Positions 1 through 13,777 of a DNA stretch of 42,691 nucleotides are shown one piece after another. The notes under the pieces were generated by a model, which had not been told where the DNA came from, searched no databases, and saw only the letters and a list, made by a program, of their open reading frames with translations. Source of the DNA: Gemmatimonadaceae bacterium (lineage in GTDB: Bacteria; Gemmatimonadota; Gemmatimonadetes; Gemmatimonadales; Gemmatimonadaceae); NCBI GenBank assembly GCA_013361935.1, contig JABFXC010000153.1, positions 1 to 42,691 on the forward strand, given 5' to 3'. Position 1 is the stretch's first letter, and the number at the start of each line of letters is the position of its first letter. Position numbers and translations under genes: made by a program.

Positions 1-1907
1 AGGTCCACCGGCGCCTGCTCGCCCTGCGCGTACTGGCGGATCTTCTCGGCGACGCGCTTCGGCTTCTTCGCGTCCTCGTCCTTCTCCGTGCGCGCGTCGG
101 CGACGCGGGTGATGAAGCGCACCTGATCGATGCTCTTCTTCACCGTCATCGGCGTGATTCCGTTCTCCTCGTTGTGGCGGACCTGGATCTCGCGGCGGCG
201 CTTCGTCTCGTCGAGGCAGCGCTGCATGGAGCCGGTGATCCGGTCCGCGTAGAAGATCGCGCGGCCCTCGACGTTGCGCGCGGCGCGGCCCACGGTCTGG
301 ATGAGCGAGCGCTCGCTGCGCAGGAAGCCTTCCTGGTCCGCGTCGAGGATCGCGACGAGCGACACCTCGGGCATGTCCAGCCCCTCGCGCAGCAGGTTGA
401 TCCCCACGAGCACGTCGAACTCGCCGAGCCGCAGACCACGGACGATCTCCATCCGCTCGATCGCGTCGATGTCGGAGTGCATGTAGCGCACGCGTACGCC
501 CATCTGCTGCAGGTAGTCCGTGAGGTCCTCGGACATCCGCTTCGTCAGCGTGGTGACGAGCACGCGCTCGCCCTTCCGCTCGCGGATGCGGATCTCGTGC
601 AGCAGGTCGTCCACCTGGCCGCGCACGGGACGGATCTCGATCTCCGGATCGATGAGCCCCGTCGGGCGGATGATCTGCTCCGTGACGACGCCCTCGCTGA
701 GCTGGAGCTCCAGCTCTCCCGGCGTCGCCGAGACGAACACCGCGCGCGGCGTGAGCGCGAGGAACTCGTCGAACATCAGCGGCCGGTTGTCGAGCGCGCT
801 CGGCAGACGGAAGCCGTAGTCCACGAGCGTCAGCTTGCGCGCGCGGTCGCCGTTGAACATGCCGCCGATCTGCGGCAGCGTGACGTGCGACTCGTCGACG
901 ACGACGAGGTAGTCCTCGGGGAAATAGTCGAGGAGACACGCCGGGCGCTCGCCCGCGGCGCGACCGGAGAGATGCCGCGAGTAGTTCTCGATCCCCGCGC
1001 ACGTCCCGATCTCGAGCATCATCTCGATGTCGAAGTTCGTCCGCGACTCGAGCCGCTGCGCCTCGAGCAGCTTCCCGCTCGACTTCAGCACGTCGAGCCG
1101 CTCGGCGAGCTCGCTGCGGATCAGGCCGACCGCGCGCTCGAGCGTCGGCCGGGTGGTGACGAAGTGCTTCGCGGGGTAGATCGCCGCGCGCTCGAGCGTC
1201 GCGATCGTCTCGCCGGTGAGCAGCTCGATCTTCGAGACCCGCTCGACCTCGTCCCCCCACATCTCGACGCGGACACCCTGCTCCTCGTACGCCGGAAAGA
1301 TCTCGACGGTATCGCCGCGGACGCGGAAGGTGCCGCGGTCGAAGGCGACGTCGTTGCGCGTGTACTGGATGCGCACCAGCGAGCGGAGGATCTCGTCGCG
1401 CGCGATGCGCTGGCCCTTCGTCAGCGTCACCATCTGCTCGCGGTAGCTCACCGGGTCGCCGAGTCCGTAGATCGCCGAGACGGTGGCGACGATGATCACG
1501 TCCTCGCGTTCCATGAGCGACGACGTCGCGCGCAGCCGCAGCCGGTCGATGTCCTCGTTGATCGAGGCGTCCTTCTCGATGTAGGTGTCGCTCGACGGGA
1601 CGTACGCTTCCGGCTGGTAGTAGTCGTAGTACGAGATGAAGTACTCGACCGCGTTGTGCGGGAAGAAGCTCTTCAGCTCTCCGTAGAGCTGCGCCGCGAG
1701 CGTCTTGTTGTGCGAGAGGACGAGCGCCGGCTTCCGGTGATTCCGGATGACGTTGGCCATCGTCATCGTCTTCCCCGACCCCGTGACGCCAAGGAGGGTC
1801 TGGAAGCGGTCGCCGCGCGCGAGGCCGGCGGTCAGCTCCTCGATCGCCCGCGGCTGGTCGCCCGCGGGCGTGAAGGGAGCTTGGAGGTCGAAGGATGGGC
1901 CGGACAT
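1..1907 (-). CDS. uvrB: UvrABC system protein B (excinuclease subunit), 3' end cut by window edge
   Basis: DNA helicase-like damage-verification subunit of UvrABC nucleotide excision repair, acting on DNA handed over by UvrA. The translation begins [19 protein letters not shown], the usual UvrB opening. It carries the Walker A motif GVTGSGKT (about 1745-1790) and the tyrosine-rich beta-hairpin [11 protein letters not shown] near residue 92, which inserts between DNA strands in known UvrB proteins. About 635 residues lie in the window. UvrB is usually about 670-700, so the C-terminal UVR motif that contacts UvrC is mostly outside; this is the window edge, not a truncation. ATG at 1907 is chosen because the family's N-terminus starts there. 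The gene diverges from the plus-strand gene at 2043. Identification is firm; nothing unusual is seen. Confidence 0.97.
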   Translation of the reverse strand, partial: MSGPSFDLQAPFTPAGDQPRAIEELTAGLARGDRFQTLLGVTGSGKTMTMANVIRNHRKPALVLSHNKTLAAQLYGELKSFFPHNAVEYFISYYDYYQPEAYVPSSDTYIEKDASINEDIDRLRLRATSSLMEREDVIIVATVSAIYGLGDPVSYREQMVTLTKGQRIARDEILRSLVRIQYTRNDVAFDRGTFRVRGDTVEIFPAYEEQGVRVEMWGDEVERVSKIELLTGETIATLERAAIYPAKHFVTTRPTLERAVGLIRSELAERLDVLKSSGKLLEAQRLESRTNFDIEMMLEIGTCAGIENYSRHLSGRAAGERPACLLDYFPEDYLVVVDESHVTLPQIGGMFNGDRARKLTLVDYGFRLPSALDNRPLMFDEFLALTPRAVFVSATPGELELQLSEGVVTEQIIRPTGLIDPEIEIRPVRGQVDDLLHEIRIRERKGERVLVTTLTKRMSEDLTDYLQQMGVRVRYMHSDIDAIERMEIVRGLRLGEFDVLVGINLLREGLDMPEVSLVAILDADQEGFLRSERSLIQTVGRAARNVEGRAIFYADRITGSMQRCLDETKRRREIQVRHNEENGITPMTVKKSIDQVRFITRVADARTEKDEDAKKPKRVAEKIRQYAQGEQAPVD

Positions 1908-1915
1908 GAGGATTC

Positions 1916-1921
1916 AATATA
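1916..1921 (-). promoter_or_regulatory. possible -10 element of the uvrB promoter
   Basis: On the minus strand the hexamer TATATT stands 8 bases before the uvrB ATG, in the only AT-rich patch of the divergent intergenic region 1908-2042. The matching -35 position (GAACAA, 17-base spacer) is poor. If this is the -10 box, transcription would start at or within a few bases of the ATG, giving a leaderless or nearly leaderless mRNA. The rest of 1908-2042 holds an 8-bp GC-rich inverted repeat near 1957-1980 and no clear LexA-type operator. Confidence 0.35.
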
Positions 1922-2042
1922 ACTGATCTGGCCGGTCTTTGTTCGGTGCGTGGCGCCCCGGGCGTAACCTGCCCGGGGGGTTGACGGTCCTCTCACAGGC
2001 GGACACGACCGTTGTACCAACCTCCAGCATCCCACGCTTCCG

Positions 2043-2792
2043 ATGATCGACGCCTGGAACTCGCTCTCTCCCTCGTACAAGCTTCGCATGGGGATCGTCG
2101 TCGCCGCGATCCTCGCCCCCTGGTGGCTCGGCCCGCTCCGCATCAAGGAGAAGCAGAAGCGCCCCGCGTCGCCGAGCGAGATGGAGCTGCTCCCCGGTCT
2201 CGCCGCGGTGCCGGCGGCGCTCGCGGCCTTCGCCGCCGAAACGCAGCGAACGCTCACGGCCCTCGGCTTCGGGCGGTTCGCGATCCTGAAGCAGCGGCAG
2301 GGAATCGTGCTCCTCGGGATCGACGATACCGGCACCGTCGCCGCCGGGCTCGCGCTTCCGAAGCCCGACGGCAGCATCCACTCGCTCGTCGGCTTCACGA
2401 CGCAGCTCGCCGGGGGCGCGAAGATCCGGACGTCGAACTCCCCCCTCCCCTCCATCGTCCCGCCCTCCTCGGGGGAGGATCGGCTGCGGCTGCACACCGA
2501 GCGCGACGCCTCGCGCCTCTATTCGCTGCACAAGGCTCGGGTGGCGGGCGCGGTCGCCGCTGGCAAGCGCGTCGCCGCGCTCGACGTCAGCGACCCCATC
2601 GCCTATCAGCGGCGCGAGGAGCAGTCGTCGATCGCGCAGGCCGTCGCTTGCGGGTACTGGGCGCGGCGCGGCGAGCAGCTCGTGCTCACCTGGAAGGGCG
2701 CGTTCCTGAGCGCGTGGCGGATGCTGCCTCCCTGGCGGCAGCTCGCCGAGCAGCGCGACGCGCGGCTCGCTTCGCGTATGGCGCGGGCGTGA
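2043..2792 (+). CDS. membrane-anchored protein of unknown function
   Basis: 249 residues, the only gene on the plus strand. I do not recognise a family. Residues about 17-31 (MGIVVAAILAPWWLG) form one hydrophobic segment followed by a basic stretch (RIKEKQKR), which suggests a single N-terminal membrane anchor. The rest is soluble, with alternating hydrophobic and charged residues, and has no signature motif that I can name. ATG at 2043 gives a natural N-terminus; the reading frame has normal high-GC third positions, which supports real coding. The gene diverges from uvrB and converges on rel, whose stop lies only 30 bases away (2823), with no clear terminator between them. Function unknown. 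Confidence 0.72.
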   Translation: MIDAWNSLSPSYKLRMGIVVAAILAPWWLGPLRIKEKQKRPASPSEMELLPGLAAVPAALAAFAAETQRTLTALGFGRFAILKQRQGIVLLGIDDTGTVAAGLALPKPDGSIHSLVGFTTQLAGGAKIRTSNSPLPSIVPPSSGEDRLRLHTERDASRLYSLHKARVAGAVAAGKRVAALDVSDPIAYQRREEQSSIAQAVACGYWARRGEQLVLTWKGAFLSAWRMLPPWRQLAEQRDARLASRMARA

Positions 2793-2822
2793 TCGGGCTC
2801 GCGCCGCGGAGCCGGGATCGGG

Positions 2823-4997
2823 CTACTCCTCCGCCGTCACGTTGTCCCGCCGCGCGATGTCGCTGATGCCCTTCACCCGTCGCACCGCGCGCATGATCTT
2901 CTCGAGGTGCGAGAGGTTCTCGACCTCGACGAGCATCGAGCCGATCGCCTTGGCGTCGATGGCCTTCAGCTCCATCGCCCGGATGTCCGTCCCCGTCGCG
3001 CTGACCGCCGCGGCGACGTCCGCGTAGAGCCCGCGGCGATCGTTCCCCTCGAGCAACAGGCGGACGGTGAAGCGCTCCCCTTCCCGCTCCTTCCACTCGA
3101 TCTCCAGGCGGCGCTCCGGCTCGTGCTCGAGGAGGAGGAGGTTCGGACAGTCGGCGCGGTGGATGCTCACCCCGCGGCCGCGCGTGACGTACCCGGTCAC
3201 CGCATCGCCGGGCACGGGCTGGCAGCACTGGGCGTAGCGGACCATCAGTCCGTCGACGCCCTGGATGCGCACTCCTCGCGGAACCCCGCGCACGCGATCG
3301 ACGATGCGATCGAGCACCCCCTGCTCCGGGGGGGCCTGGTGCGCCGCGGCGACGTCGGGGTAGAGCGACCGGAGCACGCGCGAGATGTCGACGTCGCCCT
3401 GTCCTAGCGACGCCATCAGGTGCGTGGAATCGGTGAGACCGAGCTCGCGGGCGACGCGGCCGAGCGACTCGTCGTCGGGCTTGCCGAGCTTGCGGCGCCT
3501 CACCTCCCGCTCGAGGATCTCGTGGCCGAGCTTCGTGGAGGAGGTGTGCTCCTCGTGGCGGAGCCACTGGCGGATCTTGTGGCGCGCGCGCCCCGTGCGG
3601 ACGTGGGCGAGCCAGTCGCGGCTCGCCTTCTTCGACGGGCTGCGGAGGATCTCGACCGTGTCCGAGTTCTTGAGCTCGCGCGACAGGGGCGCGATGCGCC
3701 CGTTGATCTTCGCGCCGGCGATGTGCAGCCCGAGCTCCGTGTGCACGGCGAAGGCGAAGTCGATCGGCGTCGCGCCCTTGGGGAGCTGGATGACGTCGCC
3801 CGTCGGCGTGAAGACGAAGATCTCGTCCTGGTAGAGATCGAGCTTGAGGAACTCGAGAAACTCGTCCGGGGTCTTGGCGTCGAGCTGCAGCTCGAGCACC
3901 TGCCGGAACCAGGTGAGGTGACGATCGAGCTCGTCGGAGCTCTTGTCGGTGCCCTTGTAGAGCCAGTGCGCGGCGATGCCGTACTCCGCGGTCCGGTGCA
4001 TCTCGCGCGTCCGGATCTGGATCTCGAAGAGGTGCCGCCCGGGGCCGAAGATGGTGGTGTGCAGCGACTGGTAGCCGTTCGACTTCGGCTGGGCGATGTA
4101 GTCCTTGATCCGCTCCTGCACCGCCGTCCACCCGTCGTGGATGACGCCTAACGCGTGGTAGCAGTCGGGCACGGTGTCGACGAGCACGCGGATCGCGAGG
4201 AGGTCGAAGATCTCCTCGTACGGCTTGTCGCGCTGCTTCATCTTCTTGTAGATCGACCAGAGATGCTTCGGCCGTCCGGTCACTTCGACGTTCCGGATCC
4301 CCGCGCGCCGCAACTCCGTCTCCAGCGGCTCCTTGAGCATCGCGATCAGCTTTTCGCGCTCGCCGCGCTTCTGGGCGACGAGCTTCGCGAGCTTCTTGTA
4401 CTCGTCGCTCTCGATGTGCTTGAACGCGAGATCCTCGAGCTCCCAGCGCACGCGCGCCATGCCGAAGCGGTGGGCGAGCGGCGCGTAGAGATCGCGCGTC
4501 TCGAGCGCGATGCGCTGCCGCTTCTCCGGCGCGAGATGCTCGAGCGTCCGCATGTTGTGCAGGCGGTCGGCGAGCTTGATGAGGATGACGCGCGCGTCCT
4601 TGGCGATGGAGAGCAGGAGCTTGCGGTAGTTCTCGACCTGCCGCTCCTGCGACGATCCGAAGGGAAGGCTGGCGATCTTCGTCAGCCCGTCGACGATGCT
4701 CGCGACCTCCTTGCCGAACTCGCGCTCGACGTCCTCCACGGTGATGCTCGTGTCCTCGACGACGTCGTGGATCAACCCGCTGGCCACGGTGACCGTGTCG
4801 AGCTGCAGCTCGGCGAGGATCTTCGCGACCTCGACGCAGTGCGAGACGTACGGCTCCCCCGACTTCCGTGTCTGCCCGGAGTGTGCGCGCTCGCTGAAGC
4901 GATAGGCGCGCGTCAGGAGGTCGCGGTCGAGCCGGTCGGGGATCGCGTCGACGGTGCCCCAGCCGGGGATGACCAGCTCCTTCGCCGGCGCGGTCAC
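2823..4997 (-). CDS. rel: bifunctional (p)ppGpp synthetase/hydrolase (Rel/SpoT family)
   Basis: 724 residues, full length for a long RelA/SpoT homologue. It makes and degrades the stringent-response alarmone (p)ppGpp on ribosomes. Hydrolase domain: metal-binding H53, H77-D78 (HDVVED) and D144 are all present, so hydrolysis should work. Synthetase domain: R296-I-K-D, the RxKD form typical of bifunctional enzymes rather than the ExDD of monofunctional RelA, followed by PKSNGYQSLHTT. Then a TGS domain (about 393-455), the conserved CC of the zinc-finger region (YAQCCQPVPGD) and a C-terminal ACT domain. The start is GTG at 4997, overlapping the radC stop as GTGA, so the two genes are probably translationally coupled. 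Only one such gene is visible, consistent with a single Rel enzyme. Confidence 0.96.
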   Translation of the reverse strand: MTAPAKELVIPGWGTVDAIPDRLDRDLLTRAYRFSERAHSGQTRKSGEPYVSHCVEVAKILAELQLDTVTVASGLIHDVVEDTSITVEDVEREFGKEVASIVDGLTKIASLPFGSSQERQVENYRKLLLSIAKDARVILIKLADRLHNMRTLEHLAPEKRQRIALETRDLYAPLAHRFGMARVRWELEDLAFKHIESDEYKKLAKLVAQKRGEREKLIAMLKEPLETELRRAGIRNVEVTGRPKHLWSIYKKMKQRDKPYEEIFDLLAIRVLVDTVPDCYHALGVIHDGWTAVQERIKDYIAQPKSNGYQSLHTTIFGPGRHLFEIQIRTREMHRTAEYGIAAHWLYKGTDKSSDELDRHLTWFRQVLELQLDAKTPDEFLEFLKLDLYQDEIFVFTPTGDVIQLPKGATPIDFAFAVHTELGLHIAGAKINGRIAPLSRELKNSDTVEILRSPSKKASRDWLAHVRTGRARHKIRQWLRHEEHTSSTKLGHEILEREVRRRKLGKPDDESLGRVARELGLTDSTHLMASLGQGDVDISRVLRSLYPDVAAAHQAPPEQGVLDRIVDRVRGVPRGVRIQGVDGLMVRYAQCCQPVPGDAVTGYVTRGRGVSIHRADCPNLLLLEHEPERRLEIEWKEREGERFTVRLLLEGNDRRGLYADVAAAVSATGTDIRAMELKAIDAKAIGSMLVEVENLSHLEKIMRAVRRVKGISDIARRDNVTAEE

Positions 4998-5677
4998 AGG
5001 AGCCCCGCCTGCGCGAAGCTCGTGTATCGTCCGCGGCCGATGATCACGTGGTCGTGCACGGGGATGTCGAGCAGTCGGCCGGCGGCGACGAGCTGCTCGG
5101 TCACGAGCCGATCGTCCCCCGAGGGCGTCGGGTCGCCGCTCGGGTGGTTGTGGACCAGAATGATCGCCGCGGCGCGCTCGGCGATCGCCTCGCGGAACAC
5201 CTCGCGCGGGTGGACGAGCGAGGAGTTGAGGATGCCGCGCGTGACGGTGACGTCGCGTTCGAGACGATGCTGGGCGTCGAGCACGGCCACGTGAAACTCC
5301 TCCACCGGTAGGTCCTCCAGTCGCGGGGCGAACACCGCGTGCACGTCGGCCGGCGACCGCACCGGCGCGCCCTCGTCACGCAGCTCCACCGCCATCCGTC
5401 GTCCGAGCTCCAGCGCCGCGTGCAGCGCGACCGCGCGCGCGGAGCCGATCCCCGCGTGCGTGGTGAGAGACGCGACGGGCTGCGCGGCGATGCGGCGCAG
5501 CGAGCCCCCTGACCCAGCGAGCACGTCCTGCGCCATCCCCAGCGCCGACCGTCCACGCCCGCCGCTGCCGAAGACGATCGCCAGCAGCTCGGTCGCGCTC
5601 AGCGCCTGCGCGCCGAGATGCTTCAGCCGCTCGCGCGGACGCTCGAATCGAGGCAGCTCTCGTAGTGATAACGTCAT
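4994..5677 (-). CDS. radC: RadC family JAMM/MPN+ domain protein
   Basis: 227 residues. It carries the full RadC metalloprotease-like motif HNHPSGDPTPSGDD (H-x-H-x7-S-x2-D), preceded by an N-terminal helix-hairpin-helix region (THAGIGSARAVAL). Despite the name, a DNA-repair role for RadC is not established and its biochemical function is unclear. ATG at 5677 is chosen because MTLSLRELPRFERPRERL matches the usual RadC N-terminus; the frame stays open further upstream but gives family-unlike sequence. The first codons (TTA TCA CTA CGA) are rare in this GC-rich DNA, a common feature of 5' ends. It overlaps rel by four bases, forming a two-gene unit. The leader 5678-5829 contains no convincing promoter by eye. 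Confidence 0.93.
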   Translation of the reverse strand: MTLSLRELPRFERPRERLKHLGAQALSATELLAIVFGSGGRGRSALGMAQDVLAGSGGSLRRIAAQPVASLTTHAGIGSARAVALHAALELGRRMAVELRDEGAPVRSPADVHAVFAPRLEDLPVEEFHVAVLDAQHRLERDVTVTRGILNSSLVHPREVFREAIAERAAAIILVHNHPSGDPTPSGDDRLVTEQLVAAGRLLDIPVHDHVIIGRGRYTSFAQAGLL

Positions 5678-5829
5678 CGCGACGGCGGCGAAAGGCGGGA
5701 GCGATGGCGCGGTGTCACAAACGTGATACCCGGCGACACCGCGAACGGGTCCAATCTGCGCGCGCCGCCCTGCCGAGGGATCAGCGCGCGAACTCGCGCG
5801 CAATCAATCCCGTCCTCCCGAGATGGACG

Positions 5830-5880
5830 AAAAGCAGGAGGCGACGAGCGCCCTGCCGGGCAACTCGTCGCCTCCTGCTT
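5830..5880 (-). terminator. rho-independent-type terminator after secA
   Basis: Perfect 17-bp inverted repeat (arms 5832-5848 and 5864-5880, 15-base loop). On the minus strand the hairpin is followed by a TTTT run (5833-5830). It lies 24 bases past the secA stop at 5905, so it fits termination of the secA transcript and separates it from radC-rel. Confidence 0.8.
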
Positions 5881-5904
5881 CCAGCTTCCAGCCTCCTGCC
5901 CGCG

Positions 5905-9186
<3,282 letters not shown>

Positions 9187-9194
9187 GCTCTCCC

Positions 9195-9764
9195 CTATCG
9201 ATACAGCCCGTGCGCCGCGATGTACCCGGCCACCGAGTCGGGCACGAAGCCCCGCAGTGACCGGCCCGCGGCGACGCGGGCGCGGATCTCCGTCGAGGAG
9301 ACGTCTACCCGCCGTGTCGGCAACCGCACCGCGGTCGCCGGAATCGCCATCTCATCCATCCCGTCATCGCGCGTGAGCACGACGAGGGTCGCCAGCTCGA
9401 GCACCCGCGCCGGCTCGCGCCAGCGGTCGAAGGTCCTCAGCACGTCCGCCCCGACGAGGAAGAACCGCTCCGCCCCAGGGTGCCGCTCGGCGAACGCCGA
9501 AAGCGTGTCGACGCTGAAAGATAACCCCGACCGCTCGATTTCCATCGGATCGACCTCGAAGCGTGCGTCCCCGTCGACGAGGAGCCGGGCCATCGCCAGC
9601 CGATCCGCCGCCGGAGCCGTCGCCCGGCCGGTCTTCAGCGGCTGATTCGCCGCCGGCACGAGCACGAGGCGGTCGAGCGCGAGGCGCTCGACCGCATCCA
9701 CCGCCGCCAGCAGGTGTCCGACGTGCGGCGGATCGAAGGTGCCCCCGAAGATGCCGAGCCGCAC
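9195..9764 (-). CDS. nadD: nicotinate-nucleotide adenylyltransferase
   Basis: 189 residues, normal size for NadD. It joins ATP and nicotinate mononucleotide to deamido-NAD in NAD synthesis. The N-terminus MRLGIFGGTFDPPHVGH holds the nucleotidyltransferase GGTFDPxHxGH signature, and VSSTEIRARV near the C-terminus is the conserved SSTxIR phosphate-binding motif. A family-typical LVPAANQPLK motif lies near residue 37. It begins four bases after the bamD stop (9769) and ends eight bases before secA, so the run bamD-nadD-secA is probably co-transcribed. The pairing with secA has no obvious functional meaning. Confidence 0.96.
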   Translation of the reverse strand: MRLGIFGGTFDPPHVGHLLAAVDAVERLALDRLVLVPAANQPLKTGRATAPAADRLAMARLLVDGDARFEVDPMEIERSGLSFSVDTLSAFAERHPGAERFFLVGADVLRTFDRWREPARVLELATLVVLTRDDGMDEMAIPATAVRLPTRRVDVSSTEIRARVAAGRSLRGFVPDSVAGYIAAHGLYR

Positions 9765-9768
9765 GCCC

Positions 9769-10551
9769 TCAGGGCGTCTGCGGCGCGGCCGGCGCCGTCG
9801 TCGCGACGGGCGCGGTGCCGCAGTGCTCGCGGACCTGCGCGTCGCTCGGATAGTTCTCGCGGAGCGCGTTGCAGGTATCGTCGCGGTCCGCCTTGTAGGA
9901 GATCGCGTCGTACGCCTGCACGAGACGGAGCTGCGCCTGCCGCGAGTAGTCCGTCTGCGGGTACTTCTTCACCACGTCCTTGAAGTACAGGATCGCCGAA
10001 TCGTACGCCTTGCGGCGCAGGTAGTGGACCCCCGTATCGTAGTCCTTCTTCGCGAACTCGGTCTCGAGCTGATGGATGTTCTTCTCGGCCTCGTCGCGGA
10101 GGGGCGAGTTCGGGTAGAGCGCGAGCAACGTGTTGAAGGTGCTCAGCGCCGACTCCCCGTAGGTCGCGTCGAGAGAGCTCTTCCGCCACAGCTTCCGGTA
10201 GGACTTTCCGGCGAGGAGCAGCGCGTCGTCGGCCAGGCTGTCGTCCGGGAAGGACTCCATCAGCCGGCTCCAGCTCTGCGCGGCGAGGATGTGCTCGCCC
10301 TTCTTCTCGTGCGCCTGGCCGAGGTAGTACTGCGCGCGGGAGAGCAGCGTGTCGCGCGCCGGAAGGTCGAGGGTGAGCGCCTCGAAGCCCATGATGGCGT
10401 CGTCGATCTTGCCGCGGTGCAGCCGCTGCAGCGACGCCTTGTAGAGCTCTTCGTTCGACGTGTAGTTCTTCGGGCTCCACGGCTTCGACGTGCAGGCGGC
10501 TGCCGCGAGCACGGCGAGGAGGAGGACGAGGTATCGGTTCACGGGGGGCAT
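9769..10551 (-). CDS. bamD: outer-membrane assembly lipoprotein BamD (YfiO-like)
   Basis: 260 residues. N-terminal lipoprotein signal: hydrophobic LVLLLAVLAAAAC with the lipobox LAAAAC, cysteine at about residue 20. The rest is made of TPR-like helical repeats with family-typical phrases (YYLGQAHEKKGEH, LLALYPNSPLRDEA, YFKDVVKKYPQTDYSRQAQLR). BamD is the essential lipoprotein partner of the beta-barrel insertase BamA at the inner face of the outer membrane. The C-terminus ends in an Ala/Thr/Pro tail, common in this family. It lies between a TPR gene and nadD with short gaps. Alternative reading: a more general tol-pal-associated TPR lipoprotein (YbgF-like), but the order of motifs favours BamD. 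Confidence 0.88.
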   Translation of the reverse strand: MPPVNRYLVLLLAVLAAAACTSKPWSPKNYTSNEELYKASLQRLHRGKIDDAIMGFEALTLDLPARDTLLSRAQYYLGQAHEKKGEHILAAQSWSRLMESFPDDSLADDALLLAGKSYRKLWRKSSLDATYGESALSTFNTLLALYPNSPLRDEAEKNIHQLETEFAKKDYDTGVHYLRRKAYDSAILYFKDVVKKYPQTDYSRQAQLRLVQAYDAISYKADRDDTCNALRENYPSDAQVREHCGTAPVATTAPAAPQTP

Positions 10552-10606
10552 GACTGGATTGCTACCCGGGAATCGGGTGGCGGTTCACTGCGGACGTTCG
10601 ATGAGC

Positions 10607-11309
10607 TCAGCCGGCCGCGCGCCGCCGGGCGAGCATCGCGCGATAGATCTCGATGCGGGGCTCTTCCGGATGCCGCTCGGCCGCCGCGGTCCAGACTGTA
10701 TCCGCGGTCGCCAGGTCACCATCAAGATAAGCGGTCAGCCCGCGCAGCAGCATGGCGTCGAGCCATTCCGGCCGCACGCGGAGCACCTCGTCGAGCTGCC
10801 GCCCGGCATCGCCGTGGCGACCCCGCTCGGTGAGCGCCCGCGCCAGGGCGAGGCGGATGTCGGCGTAGCCCGGGCGGAGCTCGAGCGCGCGCTCGTACTG
10901 GGCGATCGCCTCGTCGAGCGCGCCCGCGGCGCGATAGTCCGCAGCGAGTCCGGCGTGCGCGTTGGCGAGCCTGTTCGCCACCATCACCGGGAAGCCCGTC
11001 TCGTCCGGCTTGCCCAGGTGCTCCGCGGTCGCGAAGGCCTCGCGGGCCTCGTCGCTGCGCCCCATGTCGTTCAGGAGCACCGCGCGATTGAGGTGCGCCT
11101 CGACGTAGCGCGGGTTGAGCGCGATCGCCGCGTCGAACGACGAGACGGCGTCCGCCTGCCGGCCGATCAGGGCGAGCGAGAGCCCGAGCAGATTGTGCGC
11201 GTCGGCGTAGGCCATCCCCTCGACCACCGCCTCGCGCAGGAGGAGCACGGCGCCGTGGTAATCGCGGACGGAGAAGCGCTCGCGCGCCCGCGCGACGAGA
11301 TCCGACGCG

Positions 11310-11317
<8 letters not shown>
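10607..11317 (-). CDS. TPR repeat protein
   Basis: 236 residues with about five tetratricopeptide repeats, for example [55 protein letters not shown] and [18 protein letters not shown]. No signal peptide or other domain is seen, so it is probably a cytoplasmic scaffold. The start is TTG at 11317, inside the 3' end of uxs (8-base overlap); no ATG or GTG gives as full a first repeat, so this rare start is preferred but not certain. Position between uxs and bamD suggests co-transcription with both. The partner protein cannot be told from sequence. Confidence 0.82.
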
Positions 11318-12277
<960 letters not shown>

Positions 12278-12281
<4 letters not shown>

Positions 12282-13585
12282 TCCCGGCCTCGCCCGATGG
12301 AGAGATAGGTGAAGCCGAGGGCGCGCATGCGCTCCGGATCGTAGAGATTGCGCCCGTCGACGACGATCGGGCGGCGGAGCGCCTTCCGGATGCGCGCGAA
12401 GTCGGGGTGGCGGTACTCGTTCCAGTCGGTGACGACGACGAGCGCGTCGGCGCCCTCGAGGGCTTCGTAGTTCCCCGACGCGTACTCGATCGCGTCGCCG
12501 ATGCGCCGCCTGGTCTCGTGCATCGCCGCCGGATCGTGGGCGACGACGGAGGCCCCCGCGGCGCGAAGCTCCTCGATGAGCGTGAGCGCCGGCGCCTCGC
12601 GCATGTCGTCCGTCTGCGGCTTGAAGGCGAGTCCCCAGAGCGCGACGCGCGCGCCATCGAGCTTTCCGTCGAGCGCCTTCTTCACCTTGTCGAACAGCCG
12701 GTGCTTCTGCCGCTCGTTGGCATCCTCGACCGCCTCGAGCACCGCCAGCGCGGCGCCCTGCTCCTTCGCGGTGCGGACGAGCGCTTTCACGTCCTTCGGG
12801 AAGCACGAGCCGCCGTAGCCCGGCCCGGGGAAGAGGAACGACGGGCCGATGCGCGCGTCGCTGCCGATGCCGCGGCGCACGAGGTCGACGTTCGCGCCCA
12901 CCTTCTCGCAGAGGTTCGCGATCTCGTTCATGAAGGAGATGCGCGTCGCGAGCATCGCGTTCGCCGCGTACTTCGTCATCTCCGCGGAGGGGATGTCCAT
13001 GAAGATGATCGGCTTGCCGGTCCGCACGAAGGGCGCGTACAGCTCGGCCATCATCGAGCGCGCGAAGTCGCTCTCCACGCCGAGCACGACGCGATCCGGC
13101 TTCATGAAGTCGTCGACCGCGGCGCCCTCCTTGAGGAACTCCGGGTTGCTGCACATGTGGAAGGGACGCTTCGCGTTCTTCGCGACCGCTGCCGCGACCT
13201 TCGCCGCGGTCCCCACCGGCACTGTCGACTTCGTGACGACGACGCACTCGCGCGTCGCGTGCTTGCCGATCTCCTCGGCGACCGCGAGAACGTGGCGGAG
13301 GTCGGCCGAGCCGTCCTCGTCGGGCGGCGTGCCCACGGCGATGAAGACGACGTCCGCTTCGGCGATCGCGTCGCCGACGCCGGTCGTGAAGGTCAGGCGC
13401 CCCTGCGCCTGGTTGCGCTCGACGAAGTCCTCGAGCCCCGGCTCGTAGATCGGGAGGACGTTCTGCTTGAGTCCCTCGATCTTCTTCGCGTCGACGTCGG
13501 CGCAGATGACGCTGTTGCCGGTTTCAGCCAGACACGCGCCGACCACCAGGCCGACGTAGCCCGTACCGACCACTGTAATGTTCAC
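12278..13585 (-). CDS. ugd: UDP-glucose 6-dehydrogenase
   Basis: 435 residues. It oxidises UDP-glucose twice with NAD to UDP-glucuronate. N-terminal Rossmann motif [19 protein letters not shown], then [10 protein letters not shown], the catalytic-cysteine segment [16 protein letters not shown], and the C-terminal domain with [19 protein letters not shown]. All are typical of UGD. The start is set at GTG 13585 because the NAD motif begins four residues later; the frame runs upstream to 13750 without family-like sequence and crosses a hairpin. It is followed by uxs with a four-base overlap. It differs from the second nucleotide-sugar dehydrogenase at 27364, which is of the WbpA type. Confidence 0.95.
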
Positions 13586-13724
13586 GAAAAGCCCCGAAAG
13601 TATCGTTGGTGGAAGACCACGGAAGCTATCGGCACCGGCGAGGCGCTGCAACGTCAGGCGACCGCCGGGCGGCGCGCGACCGGACGGTGCGCGACCAGCC
13701 CCCGAATGCCCCGGGGCTGAACGC

Positions 13725-13759
13725 ACGCGCGGGGTGGAGCTGAGCTCCACCCCGCGCGT
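13725..13759 (-). terminator. long hairpin after the OmpA-domain gene
   Basis: Near-perfect palindrome: 17-base arms 13725-13741 and 13743-13759 around one central base, 19 bases past the stop at 13778. No T-run follows on the minus strand, so it may act as a terminator helped by Rho or as an mRNA 3'-end stabiliser. The remainder of 13586-13777 contains the ugd leader and a short GCCCCGGGGC palindrome but no obvious promoter. Confidence 0.55.
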
Positions 13760-13777
13760 CCTGCCACCACCGGTGCG

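Noticed and set aside
174..1922. Long plus-strand open frame opposite uvrB
   Set aside because: Its protein is a run of Arg, Asp, Leu, Val and Ala with no family motif; it is the reverse-strand shadow of uvrB, which has clear motifs on the minus strand.
1957..1980. Inverted repeat between uvrB and the plus-strand gene as a LexA operator
   Set aside because: It is an 8-bp GC-rich palindrome (CCCCGGGC/GCCCGGGG) and does not resemble known LexA boxes; left as an unexplained hairpin.
12282..13247. N-terminal extension of uxs to 645 residues
   Set aside because: The upstream part is Arg/Ala/Gly-rich out-of-frame reading of ugd; the conserved NAD motif starts at the ATG 12281.
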